Under the pieces are notes generated by a model. It saw only the letters and a list, made by a program, of their open reading frames with translations, had not been told where the DNA came from and did not search any database. From assembly GCA_000752035.1 (NCBI GenBank), contig CCFE01000013.1, forward strand, positions 33,253 through 97,252: a stretch of 64,000 bases of DNA, written 5' to 3'. The translations under genes and the position numbers were made by a program. Below are positions 44,230 to 53,673 of this stretch, piece by piece. The DNA comes from Bacillus rubiinfantis. GTDB taxonomy: Bacteria > Bacillota > Bacilli > Bacillales > Cytobacillaceae. How positions within the stretch are numbered: the stretch's first letter is position 1; every line of letters begins with the position of its first letter.

Positions 44230-45375
44230 TTAGTACTGTAGAACAAGTTCTCTATCAGCCTTCACACCTGCAGGCACTCCTGAAGGCTGCTGCTGGGTAA
44301 TGCAGTGGATGTTACCGCCACCCAACAGGATTTCCCGTGCATAGACACCTACAACTTTGCGTTCTGGATATATTTCTCGGAATAGTGCTAACGCTTTTTC
44401 ATCATTTGGATCACCAAAAAGTGGAATGATGACACCGCCGTTTGCTGTATAGTAGTTAGCATAGGATGCCGCTAACCGGTCGCCTTCTTCACGCGGCAGG
44501 GTCCCATCGACGCTGTCGACTCCTTCACTTTCTTCCTTGGTAATTAATACCGGTGATGGCACATATAATTTATGAATCGTAAGCTTCCGCCCTTTTGCAT
44601 CTCTTTCATTGCTTAATACCTCATAGGCAGCCTTGGATATTTCATATTGCGGATCTGTTTCATCATCCGTCCAAGCAAGTACGACTTCTCCTGGTCTGAC
44701 AAAGTTACAAATATTATCAACATGCCCATTAGTTTCATCTAAATAAATCCCGCGATTTAGCCAAATGATTTTATCAACATTTAAGTATTCTTTCAGCACG
44801 TCTTCGATTTCTAACTTCGTTAAATTGGGGTTACGCCCTTCGCTGAGTAGGCATTCCTCTGTAACAATTAAAGTACCTTCACCATCAACATGGATGGAGC
44901 CGCCTTCTAAGACGAAATTATTTAAGCGGTAGCGGTCAACGCCTTCTAAATCACAAACCTTTTGTGCTACATGGTCATCATTGTCCCATGGAAAATAAAG
45001 TCCGTCCACGAGGCCACCCCAAGCATTAAACCTCCAGTCAACGGCACGAACTTCACCGGTCTCATCATTGATGACAAAGGTTGGTCCGACATCGCGCATC
45101 CATGAATCATCGGTTGCCATTTCCACAACACGAACATGTTCTGGAAGCATATGGCGTGCGGTATCATACTGCTCTCTGCTAACAACCATGGTAACAGGTT
45201 CAAATTGGGCAATTGCTGTTGCCACATCTACAAATGCATGCTGTGCCGGCTTTGCACCGTAACGCCAGTTGTCAGTACGTTCAGGCCAGATCATCCAGCA
45301 GCCGTCATGGTGCTCAAATTCTCCCGGCATCCTAAATCCATCTTTTCTTGGCGTACTATGCAATGTTTTCATCAT
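44230..45375 (-). CDS. aguA: Agmatine deiminase
   Basis: Hydrolyses agmatine to N-carbamoylputrescine and ammonia. The 381-residue pentein-fold enzyme has PERTDNWRYGAKPAQHAF, DDSWMRDVGPTFVIND, FVLEGGSIHVDGEGT, NGHVDNICNFV and the catalytic Cys (about residue 358) in GGGNIHCITQQQP. The third Met codon (45375) is chosen because AAGGGAG lies 6 nt upstream; the gene then overlaps the permease end by 20 nt. Gap to ptcA 34 bp. Confidence 0.93.
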   Translation of the reverse strand: MMKTLHSTPRKDGFRMPGEFEHHDGCWMIWPERTDNWRYGAKPAQHAFVDVATAIAQFEPVTMVVSREQYDTARHMLPEHVRVVEMATDDSWMRDVGPTFVINDETGEVRAVDWRFNAWGGLVDGLYFPWDNDDHVAQKVCDLEGVDRYRLNNFVLEGGSIHVDGEGTLIVTEECLLSEGRNPNLTKLEIEDVLKEYLNVDKIIWLNRGIYLDETNGHVDNICNFVRPGEVVLAWTDDETDPQYEISKAAYEVLSNERDAKGRKLTIHKLYVPSPVLITKEESEGVDSVDGTLPREEGDRLAASYANYYTANGGVIIPLFGDPNDEKALALFREIYPERKVVGVYAREILLGGGNIHCITQQQPSGVPAGVKADRELVLQY

Positions 45376-46756
45376 GAACATCTCCCTTATGGTCTTGTTT
45401 TAGACTGAAATGAACAATTATTTCACCCGCGATAATCGCGATAATGGTGCCTATTAACAACGGTAATTTAAATGAGATTTCCTCGTCGCTTAAATCAAGC
45501 GGTACAATGGTAAACAGAACAGATACAATCAAAAGTCCAAATGGTACATAGGTAATGAGCTTTAACATCCAACCGGTTGCTTTTACCTTGAATGGGCGTT
45601 CCCGGTCTGGATCGATTTTTCGCAATTTAAGGAAAGCTGGGAACATAAATACATAAGATGCCAATAAAGTCACTAAGTTTAGCGCAAAGAAGCTCCAAAA
45701 AATATCATCTAAGCCGTAATGATTCATGACTGGTACAATCAATACCAGAATTGACGCAATCACCCCGTTTAGTAATGGTGCCCCAATCGGCATGTCTGTT
45801 TTTTCACTTTTCCATTTAAAAATTTTCGGCAGACTATGGTTTTCGCTGGCATATAAGGCTACATAGTTAACGCCGTAAGCCCAAGAGATCAGATTCGCTG
45901 CTAGGGTGAACAGGAACATCAAACCGATAATGGTAACAAACCAGCCGCCCGCCGAGCCAAGTAAGATGGTGAAACTGTCAATCAAACCGCTGTCGGTACT
46001 GAGCTGGTCAAATGGGATGGCCACCCCAACACCAAAGGCAGCGAGCAGATAGAATACGGCAATAATGACACCGCCCATGACCAATGCTTTCGGAATCTCC
46101 TTCTGCGGGTTGTTCATTTCGCCCGCCATCGCTGCCACAACCTCGAAACCAAGGAAGTTAAAAATGATAACTGATATGAAGGATAAACTGGTAATATCCA
46201 ATGAAGGCAGCATCGTTTTTACTGTAAAGGTGTTTGCAACCCCTTTTGTTACTGCAAAATAAATCCCTATTGCTCCAAGGCTGATCATGATAAATACCTT
46301 AAATAATGCCGCTAAGTTTAGAATCCATTTGCTATCACTGATACGGAAAAAACTAACAACGGTAACCGCCCAAATGAATACTAATGAGATGACAATCGAG
46401 CTCATCGTCCCAAACTCGATGCCAAAAACCTGCGTAATCGTTGATGGAAAGAGAACGGCTAACGAACCCATCCAAAGCGGGAAATTGATCCAATAATACC
46501 AAGCAACCCGACCGCCATTTCTTGGACCAAAGGCACGTTTGACCCAGTCGTAAATACCGCCCTCATCATCATAAGTCGTTCCTAATTCTGCAGAAACTAA
46601 TCCATAGGGTAAGAAGAAACAGATCAAGAGCAAGATCCACCAGAAAAATTGTGATGGTCCAACCGCTGCAGCCGGAGCGACTGATTCCGCCACAAGAACA
46701 ACGGTAACTGCCATTAAAACAGAATCAAAGAGACGTAGCTTTTTCTTATTTTCCAT
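45356..46756 (-). CDS. aguD: APC family permease, probable agmatine/putrescine antiporter
   Basis: A 466-residue amino acid-polyamine-organocation transporter with about twelve hydrophobic helices. The first helix region (MAVTVVLVAESVAPAAAVGP), SAELGTTYDDEGGIYDWVKR and FNFLGFEVVAAMAGEMNNPQ are typical of the glutamate/GABA/polyamine antiporter branch. Gene order (permease-aguA-ptcA) predicts agmatine uptake against putrescine. Substrate is inferred from neighbours. Start at 46756 with TTGGAGTGTG upstream. Confidence 0.85.
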   Translation of the reverse strand: MENKKKLRLFDSVLMAVTVVLVAESVAPAAAVGPSQFFWWILLLICFFLPYGLVSAELGTTYDDEGGIYDWVKRAFGPRNGGRVAWYYWINFPLWMGSLAVLFPSTITQVFGIEFGTMSSIVISLVFIWAVTVVSFFRISDSKWILNLAALFKVFIMISLGAIGIYFAVTKGVANTFTVKTMLPSLDITSLSFISVIIFNFLGFEVVAAMAGEMNNPQKEIPKALVMGGVIIAVFYLLAAFGVGVAIPFDQLSTDSGLIDSFTILLGSAGGWFVTIIGLMFLFTLAANLISWAYGVNYVALYASENHSLPKIFKWKSEKTDMPIGAPLLNGVIASILVLIVPVMNHYGLDDIFWSFFALNLVTLLASYVFMFPAFLKLRKIDPDRERPFKVKATGWMLKLITYVPFGLLIVSVLFTIVPLDLSDEEISFKLPLLIGTIIAIIAGEIIVHFSLKQDHKGDVHDENIA

Positions 46757-46968
46757 TGTTCACACACTCCAATAAGTGGCTAAGATTTTTAATATTAAAT
46801 TGTTTCAAACATTTCTGCAGAATTGTTTATATCTCTATACTAGCCCTGGATTACCTTAAAAGGAATAGCTTTGGAACGTTTAGATACGCCGGGAAAACGA
46901 TTAAAACAAGTTCCAAATCATGAAACAAATGCTTGTTATCATTGCGGCTTCTCGAGGAGCGGAATAAA

Positions 46969-46991
46969 CATGTTTCAAAACATGAAACATG
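46969..46991. repeat. Inverted repeat CATGTTTCA-n5-TGAAACATG
   Basis: Nine-bp perfect arms (46969-46977 and 46983-46991) around a 5-bp centre, followed by another direct copy of CATGTTTCA (46988-46996). Lies in the 507-bp gap between aguD and the rpiR gene, about 215 bp upstream of aguD. The arms contain the parS half-site TGTTTCA but the spacing and CG centre of parS are missing. Possible operator; function unknown. Confidence 0.5.
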
Positions 46992-47001
46992 TTTCAGTAG
47001 C

Positions 47002-47043
47002 GGGGGAGGAGTGGGAGGGATGGGGTTGGGATTGGGATTGGGG
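47002..47043 (+). other. G-tract run / G-quadruplex candidate
   Basis: The plus strand is almost all purine and T, with tracts G5, GG, GGG, GGG, GGGG, then GGGGTTGGGATTGGGATTGG and further G at 47022-47043. Four or more G3-4 tracts with 1-3-nt loops meet the standard quadruplex motif. It directly abuts repeat array C and lies upstream of the divergently read agu operon. Confidence 0.7.
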
Positions 47044-47195
47044 TTACTTGCGTTCGGGGGGCTTACTTGCGGATGGGACACGGTTACTTGCGCAAAGCAC
47101 TGAGTTACTTGCGGATAACATCCTTTTACTTGCGGTTGGAGTGCGGTTACTTGCGTTCGGCGGACTTACTTGCGGATGGGCTCCTTTTACTTGCG
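47044..47195 (+). repeat. Phased short-repeat array C (core TTACTTGCG)
   Basis: Eight cores TTACTTGCG at 47044, 47063, 47084, 47105, 47126, 47147, 47166 and 47187, so steps are 19, 21, 21, 21, 21, 19, 21. Spacers vary (for example TTCGGGGGGC, GATGGGACACGG). The 19/21 pattern and core are shared with the large array at 50540. The rest of the 507-bp gap holds the inverted repeat and G-tracts described above, and a terminator. Confidence 0.9.
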
Positions 47196-47223
47196 ACCAC
47201 CGCACTACATCCCCTAACAAAAA

Positions 47224-47259
47224 AGGCTGCACATTATGTTTTTTCATAATGCACAGCCT
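47224..47259 (-). terminator. Terminator of the rpiR gene
   Basis: Fifteen-position stem AGGCTGCACATTATG against CATAATGCACAGCCT with a 2-nt internal mismatch and 6-nt loop; T-run on the minus strand. Confidence 0.85.
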
Positions 47260-47263
47260 CTAT

Positions 47264-48061
47264 TTACACACTAGGTTCCAAGGATGGCTCGTTTTCTGCG
47301 GTCATCTCTTCAATATATTTATAGGCAATCAATTCAATTATACTAATCATAGAAATTCGCGATGTCATATCAATTCCGTTATAAGCGATATAATCAGAAA
47401 ACACGTAGAGATTAATATGGCTCATATTTTGTACAGAATTATTATTTGCCGACGTAATTGAAACAATCGTTGCCTGCGAAAGACTATTAAGCTGCTCAAT
47501 ATCCCAGATTAATTCCTTATCCTCTCCACCATATGAAAAGAAAAACACTAAATCACTATCACGAATGCCATTTAACAGCATTTTTCGGAAAAAGTGATCC
47601 TCCGGAAACACCACTTCAAAGCCCAGTCCGGAAAAAACATATTCAAAGTAGTGCGCCACGCTTTTGTTCAAGCCGCGGGCCATCACCACAATTCGCGGCT
47701 TTTTCTTCAGCAGGGCAAGAATCTCGGCCACCTTTTCATCATCAAGCACCCGAACCGATTCATAAATATTTTTCAAATACTCAATCCGATAATCCTTTTG
47801 CGGCACCACAAAGGGATTGCTATTATCGACAATCTTCTGATCGGTATATTTAAGAATCGCCATAAAATCGCTGTAGCCCGAAAAGCCAATCTTTCGTAAA
47901 AAACGGATGATTGTCGCCGGTGACACATAACATTTTGCTGCTAAATCACGAACGGTACACCCTTTTACTTCCTCCATATTGCGAATAATATAGTTGTAAA
48001 GTTCCTTTTCATTATTGTTCAGTGTATGGATATGCTTTGAGGTAATTTCAAAAAAATTCAT
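47264..48061 (-). CDS. MurR/RpiR family transcriptional regulator
   Basis: A 265-residue regulator: HTH_6 domain (residues 1-77; CTVRDLAAKCYVSPATIIRF, LRKIGFSGYSDF) and a SIS sugar-phosphate-binding domain (IVVMARGLNKSVAHYFEYVF, FFSYGGEDKELIWDIE, TIVSITSANNNSV). The SIS domain suggests a phosphorylated ligand. It is upstream of and co-directional with the agu genes, separated by its own terminator and repeats, so control of agmatine use is possible but not shown. GGGAGTG precedes the ATG. Confidence 0.85.
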   Translation of the reverse strand: MNFFEITSKHIHTLNNNEKELYNYIIRNMEEVKGCTVRDLAAKCYVSPATIIRFLRKIGFSGYSDFMAILKYTDQKIVDNSNPFVVPQKDYRIEYLKNIYESVRVLDDEKVAEILALLKKKPRIVVMARGLNKSVAHYFEYVFSGLGFEVVFPEDHFFRKMLLNGIRDSDLVFFFSYGGEDKELIWDIEQLNSLSQATIVSITSANNNSVQNMSHINLYVFSDYIAYNGIDMTSRISMISIIELIAYKYIEEMTAENEPSLEPSV

Positions 48062-48220
48062 CTACTCACTCCCATATATTCAAGGACCTTCCCTACTATC
48101 ATCTTACTTTGTGGATTTATTTTTGCAAATATGATTTACCGTGAGAAAACCCTTGAGTACTGGCAATCAGATCAAATTGTCAAATAATTGTCAAAAACCA
48201 TCCCATTCCTTACCAAATCT

Positions 48221-49501
48221 TCAACCAAAAATAAAGTAAAGAAGGAAAAGCCCCGCAATCACGTAAATCGGCAGTGATGTTTCCCGATAGCGGCCAGTAA
48301 TAAACTTGACAATTGGATAGGCAATAAACCCAAAAGCTATGCCATTGGCAATGCTAAATGTAAGCGGCATCATTACAATCATTAAATAGGCTGGGAAGGC
48401 TTCCGTAAAATCCTCCAGGGGAATTTCTCGTAAGCTTTGGATCATTAAACAGCCGACAATGATAAACAACGGAGCAATCGCGGCATTGGGAATGATTTTA
48501 AACAACGGAATCAAAAACAGTGCTGGGATAAACAGGAGCCCCGCTGTTAATGATGTTAACCCCGTTCTTCCTCCAGACGCAATCCCTGTTGCTGATTCCG
48601 CAGCAGTTGTTGTCGGACTGCAGCCAAACAAACCAGCACCGATAACAGAGATGGCATTGGCTTGAAAGGATCTGCGGAACTTACTTTTATCAGATAGCAT
48701 GCCTAACTGAGCACCCATATTTTCAAAAATAATCACCATCGATAAAGCAAACACAGCACTCCAGAAGTTCAGTGACCCCATCCCGCTAAAATCCAGTGCA
48801 AGAAACACTTTGTCATAGCCACTAAAGGAAATGCTAAAATCACGCAGCTGGGAAAAGTCAACAATTCCAAACAAAGAGCCAATGATAGTACCGATTATAA
48901 TCGCAATCAAAAAATTACCCGTTACATTGCGCAAAAACAGCGGCAGCAACACCAACAAGGTCAAGATAGTTGTCAACGCATGCGGATCTCGAAGGTCACC
49001 AAGGGCAATAAATGTCCCCTCATTTGCCACGATTAACCCGCCATTTTTAAGACCCAAGAAGGCAATAAAAAAGCCAATACCGGCCGTAATCGCATGGACC
49101 ATTGATTTCGGAATCGCCTCCGATAAATAGACCGCCCCTTTGGTCAAGGAGGTGACGGTAAACACTATGCCTGCTAAAAAAACAGCAGCCAGTGCCTGTT
49201 GCCAGGGAAGTCCCAGCGCTAAAACAAGTGTGTAAACAAAAAAGGCATTGTCGCCCATACCGGGAATAATTAGCAATGGCGAATTGGCCCAGAGTGCCAT
49301 TAAAACACAACCAAGACAAGCCGATAAGACAGTGGCAATGGTAACGGCTTCATAAGGCATTCCAGCTGCCCGGAGCACCGCCCCATTTACCACGATTATA
49401 TACGCCCCGGTCATAAAAGCCGTTAAACCGGCAATAATCTCGGTTCGTATCGTTGTTTTTTGCGATTCAATCCGAAAGATTCTCTGCAAGACTCCAATCA
49501 C
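48221..49501 (-). CDS. NCS2/AzgA-type purine permease
   Basis: A 426-residue transporter with about twelve to thirteen hydrophobic helices. The AzgA branch marks are seen: TEIIAGLTAFMTGAYIIVVN, LLIIPGMGDNAFFVYTLVL, and FGCSPTTTAAESATGIASGG (the substrate-site NAT/AzgA signature region). Relatives PbuG and PbuO take up guanine/hypoxanthine and adenine; which base is used here is not clear. The GTG at 49501 follows AAAAGGAG. I looked for a purine riboswitch in the 155-bp upstream gap and saw none. Confidence 0.88.
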   Translation of the reverse strand: MIGVLQRIFRIESQKTTIRTEIIAGLTAFMTGAYIIVVNGAVLRAAGMPYEAVTIATVLSACLGCVLMALWANSPLLIIPGMGDNAFFVYTLVLALGLPWQQALAAVFLAGIVFTVTSLTKGAVYLSEAIPKSMVHAITAGIGFFIAFLGLKNGGLIVANEGTFIALGDLRDPHALTTILTLLVLLPLFLRNVTGNFLIAIIIGTIIGSLFGIVDFSQLRDFSISFSGYDKVFLALDFSGMGSLNFWSAVFALSMVIIFENMGAQLGMLSDKSKFRRSFQANAISVIGAGLFGCSPTTTAAESATGIASGGRTGLTSLTAGLLFIPALFLIPLFKIIPNAAIAPLFIIVGCLMIQSLREIPLEDFTEAFPAYLMIVMMPLTFSIANGIAFGFIAYPIVKFITGRYRETSLPIYVIAGLFLLYFIFG

Positions 49502-49656
49502 AAATAAATCTCTCCTTTTAAAAGTCTGACATCATACTCCTATAGTATCAACTGTTTACAAAATAATAGTAAAGAGATTACGTCTATTCTGTTAAATTTT
49601 TTCAAATGATTTATAATAAATATGTAAATTTAGCAGACAAGTAGGAGGAGTACATC

Positions 49657-50472
49657 ATGTCGATAAAAAAAGTAATGACGGTTGCTGGCTCGGACTCAAG
49701 CGGCGGCGCTGGACAGCAGGCTGACTTAAAAACATTCCAGGAGTTAGGTGTTTATGGAATGACAGCATTAACCTGCATCGTCACGATGGATCCAAAAGAC
49801 CAGTGGCATCATAATGTGTTCCCAATTGATGTAAATATTCTTGAAAAACAAATGGAAACCATTTTGTCCGTCGGTATTGATGGAATGAAAACAGGGATGC
49901 TCGGCACTGTAGATATCATTGAACTAACGGCGCGAAAAATCGATGTGCATAAGCTAGAGCGTGTCGTTATTGACCCTGTTATGGTATGCAAAGGTGAAGA
50001 TGAGGTGCTAAATCCGGAAACAGCTGATGCGATGCGCGAATTATTAATTCCACGGGCATTAGTTGTGACACCAAATTTATTTGAATCAGGTCAGCTTGCC
50101 GGAATGAAAACCCCACGCACCCTTGATGAGATGAAGCAAGCAGCAGCGAAAATCCATGATTTAGGGGCAAAAAATGTGTTAATTAAAGGCGGCAGCAAGC
50201 TTCAGACTGAGGATAAATCTATCGACCTCCTTTTTGACGGCAAAAACTTTAAAGTATATGAATCAGAAAAAATTGCGACGACCTATACTCACGGCGCCGG
50301 CTGTAGCAACTCTGCTGCCGTTGCCGCAGAATTAGCCAAAGGGAAGTCAGTTCATGAGGCCGTTGGAGTTGCAAAGGACTTCGTTTCTGCTGCGATTCAA
50401 CAAGGCTTCCGTTTGAACGAATATGTCGGCCCTACATGGCATGGCGCATATCGCAGCAGTCTCTCCAATTAA
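49657..50472 (+). CDS. pdxK: Pyridoxine kinase (ThiD-like, PdxK)
   Basis: A 271-residue ribokinase-fold enzyme. AGSDSSGGAGQQADLKTFQE binds substrate, GMKTGMLG and IDPVMVCKGEDEVLNPE are typical, and the C-terminal lid/active site is THGAGCSNSAAVAAELAKG with a Cys as in the Bacillus pyridoxal kinases of the CCR type. It phosphorylates pyridoxal, pyridoxine or HMP. B. subtilis PdxK has 271 residues as I recall. GTAGGAGGAG precedes the ATG. A terminator follows and then the large satellite-like array. Confidence 0.9.
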   Translation: MSIKKVMTVAGSDSSGGAGQQADLKTFQELGVYGMTALTCIVTMDPKDQWHHNVFPIDVNILEKQMETILSVGIDGMKTGMLGTVDIIELTARKIDVHKLERVVIDPVMVCKGEDEVLNPETADAMRELLIPRALVVTPNLFESGQLAGMKTPRTLDEMKQAAAKIHDLGAKNVLIKGGSKLQTEDKSIDLLFDGKNFKVYESEKIATTYTHGAGCSNSAAVAAELAKGKSVHEAVGVAKDFVSAAIQQGFRLNEYVGPTWHGAYRSSLSN

Positions 50473-50478
50473 CATCGG

Positions 50479-50504
50479 GGCTCCCTTATGGGGAGGCCTT
50501 TTTT
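50479..50504 (+). terminator. Terminator of pdxK
   Basis: GGCTCCC pairs with GGGAGGCC (one bulged G), 5-nt loop, six T. Confidence 0.8.
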
Positions 50505-50539
50505 GGTTGAGTTATGCGGTGCGGCGGTCATACAGGAAG

Positions 50540-53156
50540 TTACTCCCGTTTGGGGCAGCTTTACTCCCGGAAAGGCGCTGGTTACTCTCGGATAACGTAG
50601 CTTTACTCTCGTACGGAGGGGAAATACTCTCGCTCGCGATGGTTACTCCCGTTCGGGGCAGCTTTACTCCCGGATAGGTGCTGGTTACTCTCGCATAACG
50701 TAGCTTTACTCTCGTACAAAGGGCAAATACTCTCGTTCGCGATGGTTACTCCCGTTCGGGGCAGCTTTACTCCCGGATAGGCGCTGGTTACTCTCGCATG
50801 GTGCAGCTTTACTCCCGGATAGAGAGCAAATACTCTCGTTCGCGCTGGTTACTCCCGTTCGGGGCAGCTTTACTCCCGGATAAGCGCTGGTTACTCTCGC
50901 ATGGTGCCACTTTACTCTCGGATAGAGAGCAAATACTCTCGTTCGCGATGGTTACTCCCGTTCGGGGCAGCTTTACTCCCGGATAGGCGCTGGTTACTCT
51001 CGCATAACGTAGCTTTACTCTCGTACGGAGGGGAAATACTCTCGCTCGCGATGGTTACTCCCGTTCGGGGCAGCTTTACTCCCGGATAGGTGCTGGTTAC
51101 TCTCGCATGGTGCCACTTTACTCTCGGATAGAGAGCAAATACTCTCGTTCGCGATGGTTACTCCCGTTCGGGGCAGCTTTACTCTCGGATAGGCGCTGGT
51201 TACTCTCGCATAACGTAGCTTTACTCTCGTACAAAGGGGAAATACTCTCGCTCGCGATGGTTACTCCCGTTCGGGGCAGCTTTACTCCCGGAAAGGCGCT
51301 GGTTACTCTCGCATAACGTAGCTTTACTCTCGTACGGAGAGCAAATACTCTCGTTCGCGATGGTTACTCCCGTTCGAGGCAGCTTTACTCCCGGATAGGT
51401 GCTGGTTACTCTCGCATGGTGCCACTTTACTCTCGGATAGAGAGCAAATACTCTCGCTCGCGATGGTTACTCCCGTTCGGGGCAGCTTTACTCCCGGATA
51501 GGTGCTGGTTACTCTCGGATAACGTAGCTTTACTCTCGTACGGAGGGGAAATACTCTCGTTCGCGATGGTTACTCCCGTTCGAGGTTGCTTTACTCCCGG
51601 ATAGGTGCTGGTTACTCTCGGATAACGTAGCTTTACTCTCGTACGGAGGGGAAATACTCTCGCTCGCGATGGTTACTCCCGTTCGGGGCAGCTTTACTCC
51701 CGGAAAGGCGCTGGTTACTCTCGCATAACGTAGCTTTACTCTCGTACGGAGAGCAAATACTCTCGTTCGCGATGGTTACTCCCGTTCGAGGCAGCTTTAC
51801 TCCCGGATAGGTGCTGGTTACTCTCGCATGGTGCCACTTTACTCTCGGATAGAGAGCAAATACTCTCGCTCGCGATGGTTACTCCCGTTCGGGGCAGCTT
51901 TACTCCCGGATAGGTGCTGGTTACTCTCGGATAACGTAGCTTTACTCTCGTACGGAGGGGAAATACTCTCGTTCGCGATGGTTACTCCCGTTCGAGGTTG
52001 CTTTACTCCCGGATAGGTGCTGGTTACTCTCGGATAACGTAGCTTTACTCTCGTACGGAGGGGAAATACTCTCGCTCGCGATGGTTACTCCCGTTCGGGG
52101 CAGCTTTACTCCCGGAAAGGCGCTGGTTACTCTCGCATAACGTAGCTTTACTCTCGTACGGAGAGCAAATACTCTCGTTCGCGATGGTTACTCCCGTTCG
52201 AGGCAGCTTTACTCCCGGATAGGTGCTGGTTACTCTCGCATGGTGCCACTTTACTCTCGGATAGAGAGCAAATACTCTCGCTCGCGATGGTTACTCCCGT
52301 TCGGGGCAGCTTTACTCCCGGATAGGTGCTGGTTACTCTCGGATAACGTAGCTTTACTCTCGTACGGAGGGGAAATACTCTCGTTCGCGATGGTTACTCC
52401 CGTTCGAGGTTGCTTTACTCCCGGATAGGTGCTGGTTACTCTCGGATAACGTAGCTTTACTCTCGTACGGAGGGGAAATACTCTCGCTCGCGATGGTTAC
52501 TCCCGTTCGGGGCAGCTTTACTCCCGGAAAGGTGCTGGTTACTCTCGCATGACGTAGCTTTACTCTCGTACGGAGAGCAAATACTCTCGTTCGCGATGGT
52601 TACTCCCGTTCGAGGCAGCTTTACTCCCGGATAGGTGCTGGTTACTCTCGCATGGTGCCACTTTACTCTCGGATAGAGAGCAAATACTCTCGCTCGCGAT
52701 GGTTACTCCCGTTCGGGGCAGCTTTACTCCCGGATAGGTGCTGGTTACTCTCGGATAACGTAGCTTTACTCTCGTACGGAGGGGAAATACTCTCGTTCGC
52801 GATGGTTACTCCCGTTCGAGGTTGCTTTACTCCCGGATAGGTGCTGGTTACTCTCGGATAACGTAGCTTTACTCTCGTACGGAGGGGAAATACTCTCGCT
52901 CGCGATGGTTACTCCCGTTCGGGGCAGCTTTACTCCCGGAAAGGTGCTGGTTACTCTCGCATGACGTAGCTTTACTCTCGTACGGAGAGCAAATACTCTC
53001 GTTCGCGATGGTTACTCCCGTTCGAGGCAGCTTTACTCCCGGATAGGTGCTGGTTACTCTCGCATGGTGCCACTTTACTCTCGGATAGAGAGCAAATACT
53101 CTCGCTCGCGATGGTTACTCCCGTTCGAGGTTGCTTTACTCTCGGATAGGCGCTGG
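50540..53156 (+). repeat. Satellite-like array D: 103-bp units in 412-bp higher-order repeats
   Basis: About 25 copies of a 103-bp unit fill almost the entire gap (50473-53265) between pdxK and yojF. Each unit has five cores TTACTC(C/T)CG spaced 21, 21, 21, 21 and 19 bp, with spacers such as TTCGGGGCAGCT, GATAGGTGCTGG and CATGGTGCCACT. From about 51190 on, units group in fours into a 412-bp repeat whose copies (anchor points 51416, 51828, 52240, 52652) are nearly identical; the first ~650 bp are more diverged. No unit-length frame stays open, since 103 is not a multiple of three. The ~110 bp between the array and yojF hold an A/T-rich promoter-like region. Confidence 0.95.
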
Positions 53157-53265
53157 TTATTTTTCCAAGTGCATTCGTTTCGCATTTTTTTACTTATTTT
53201 AGTATGATTATTACATTATTAATCACACATCTCATTCAAGCTGTGAAGGGAAGGAGTGGCAATGA

Positions 53266-53613
53266 TTGGAAATCATTGATAGTAAGCAGGTTCAAGAGGC
53301 AATCAATCAATTTGCCCACAAAGATGTGTACATTCACCTTGAAACAACCAACGGAGCATATGCATCGCATTTTGATGAAACCTTTTTCTCAGCGGGCGCC
53401 TATATCCGTAACGCCCTTGTCCGCTATGAATTGGGCAAAATCGCTGGTAGCGGTCCTTACCGCGTTGGTTTAAAAATTAATCTTGGCTGGATTTACGCTG
53501 AAGGACTCACTCATTATGAAATTGATGAGCAGGGAAGATTACTGCTTGCCGGACACGATTACAGCGGCAAATTGGCAGTCGCCCTTGAAATTAGCACCAT
53601 GCCATTTGCATAA
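53266..53613 (+). CDS. yojF: YojF family protein (DUF1806)
   Basis: A 115-residue protein of mainly beta structure: EIIDSKQVQEAINQFAHKDV, YIHLETTNGAYAS, AYIRNALVRYELGKIAG, RVGLKINLGWIYAEGLTHYE. It matches YojF, which is encoded next to bshB2 in B. subtilis; a role linked to bacillithiol is implied but its function is not established. It starts with TTG (53266) behind AAGGAG; an ATG four bases upstream is out of frame and stops quickly. Gap to bshB2 60 bp. Confidence 0.85.
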   Translation: MEIIDSKQVQEAINQFAHKDVYIHLETTNGAYASHFDETFFSAGAYIRNALVRYELGKIAGSGPYRVGLKINLGWIYAEGLTHYEIDEQGRLLLAGHDYSGKLAVALEISTMPFA

Positions 53614-53673
53614 AAAATACAAGAGCTGCCGCTGTCTTCTAGAGCTAGACAGTAAAACGAAAGGAGCCTGAAT

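Noticed and set aside
46969..46991. Second parS site
   Set aside because: Half-sites match, but they are separated by 5 bp instead of the 2-bp CG centre, so ParB should not bind it as parS.
46871..47461. 196-codon plus-strand ORF across the agu-rpiR gap
   Set aside because: It runs through the G-tracts, array C, the terminator and into rpiR antisense; no ribosome site and no recognisable protein family.
49502..49656. Purine riboswitch upstream of the AzgA-type permease
   Set aside because: The gap is short and I could not find the conserved three-way-junction loops of the purine aptamer.
50540..53156. Repeated 62-residue ORFs (MVPLYSRIESKYSRSRWLL type) in the array
   Set aside because: They arise because each 103-bp unit shifts frame; copies recur only every 309 or 412 bp, have no ribosome sites, and the composition follows the DNA repeat.
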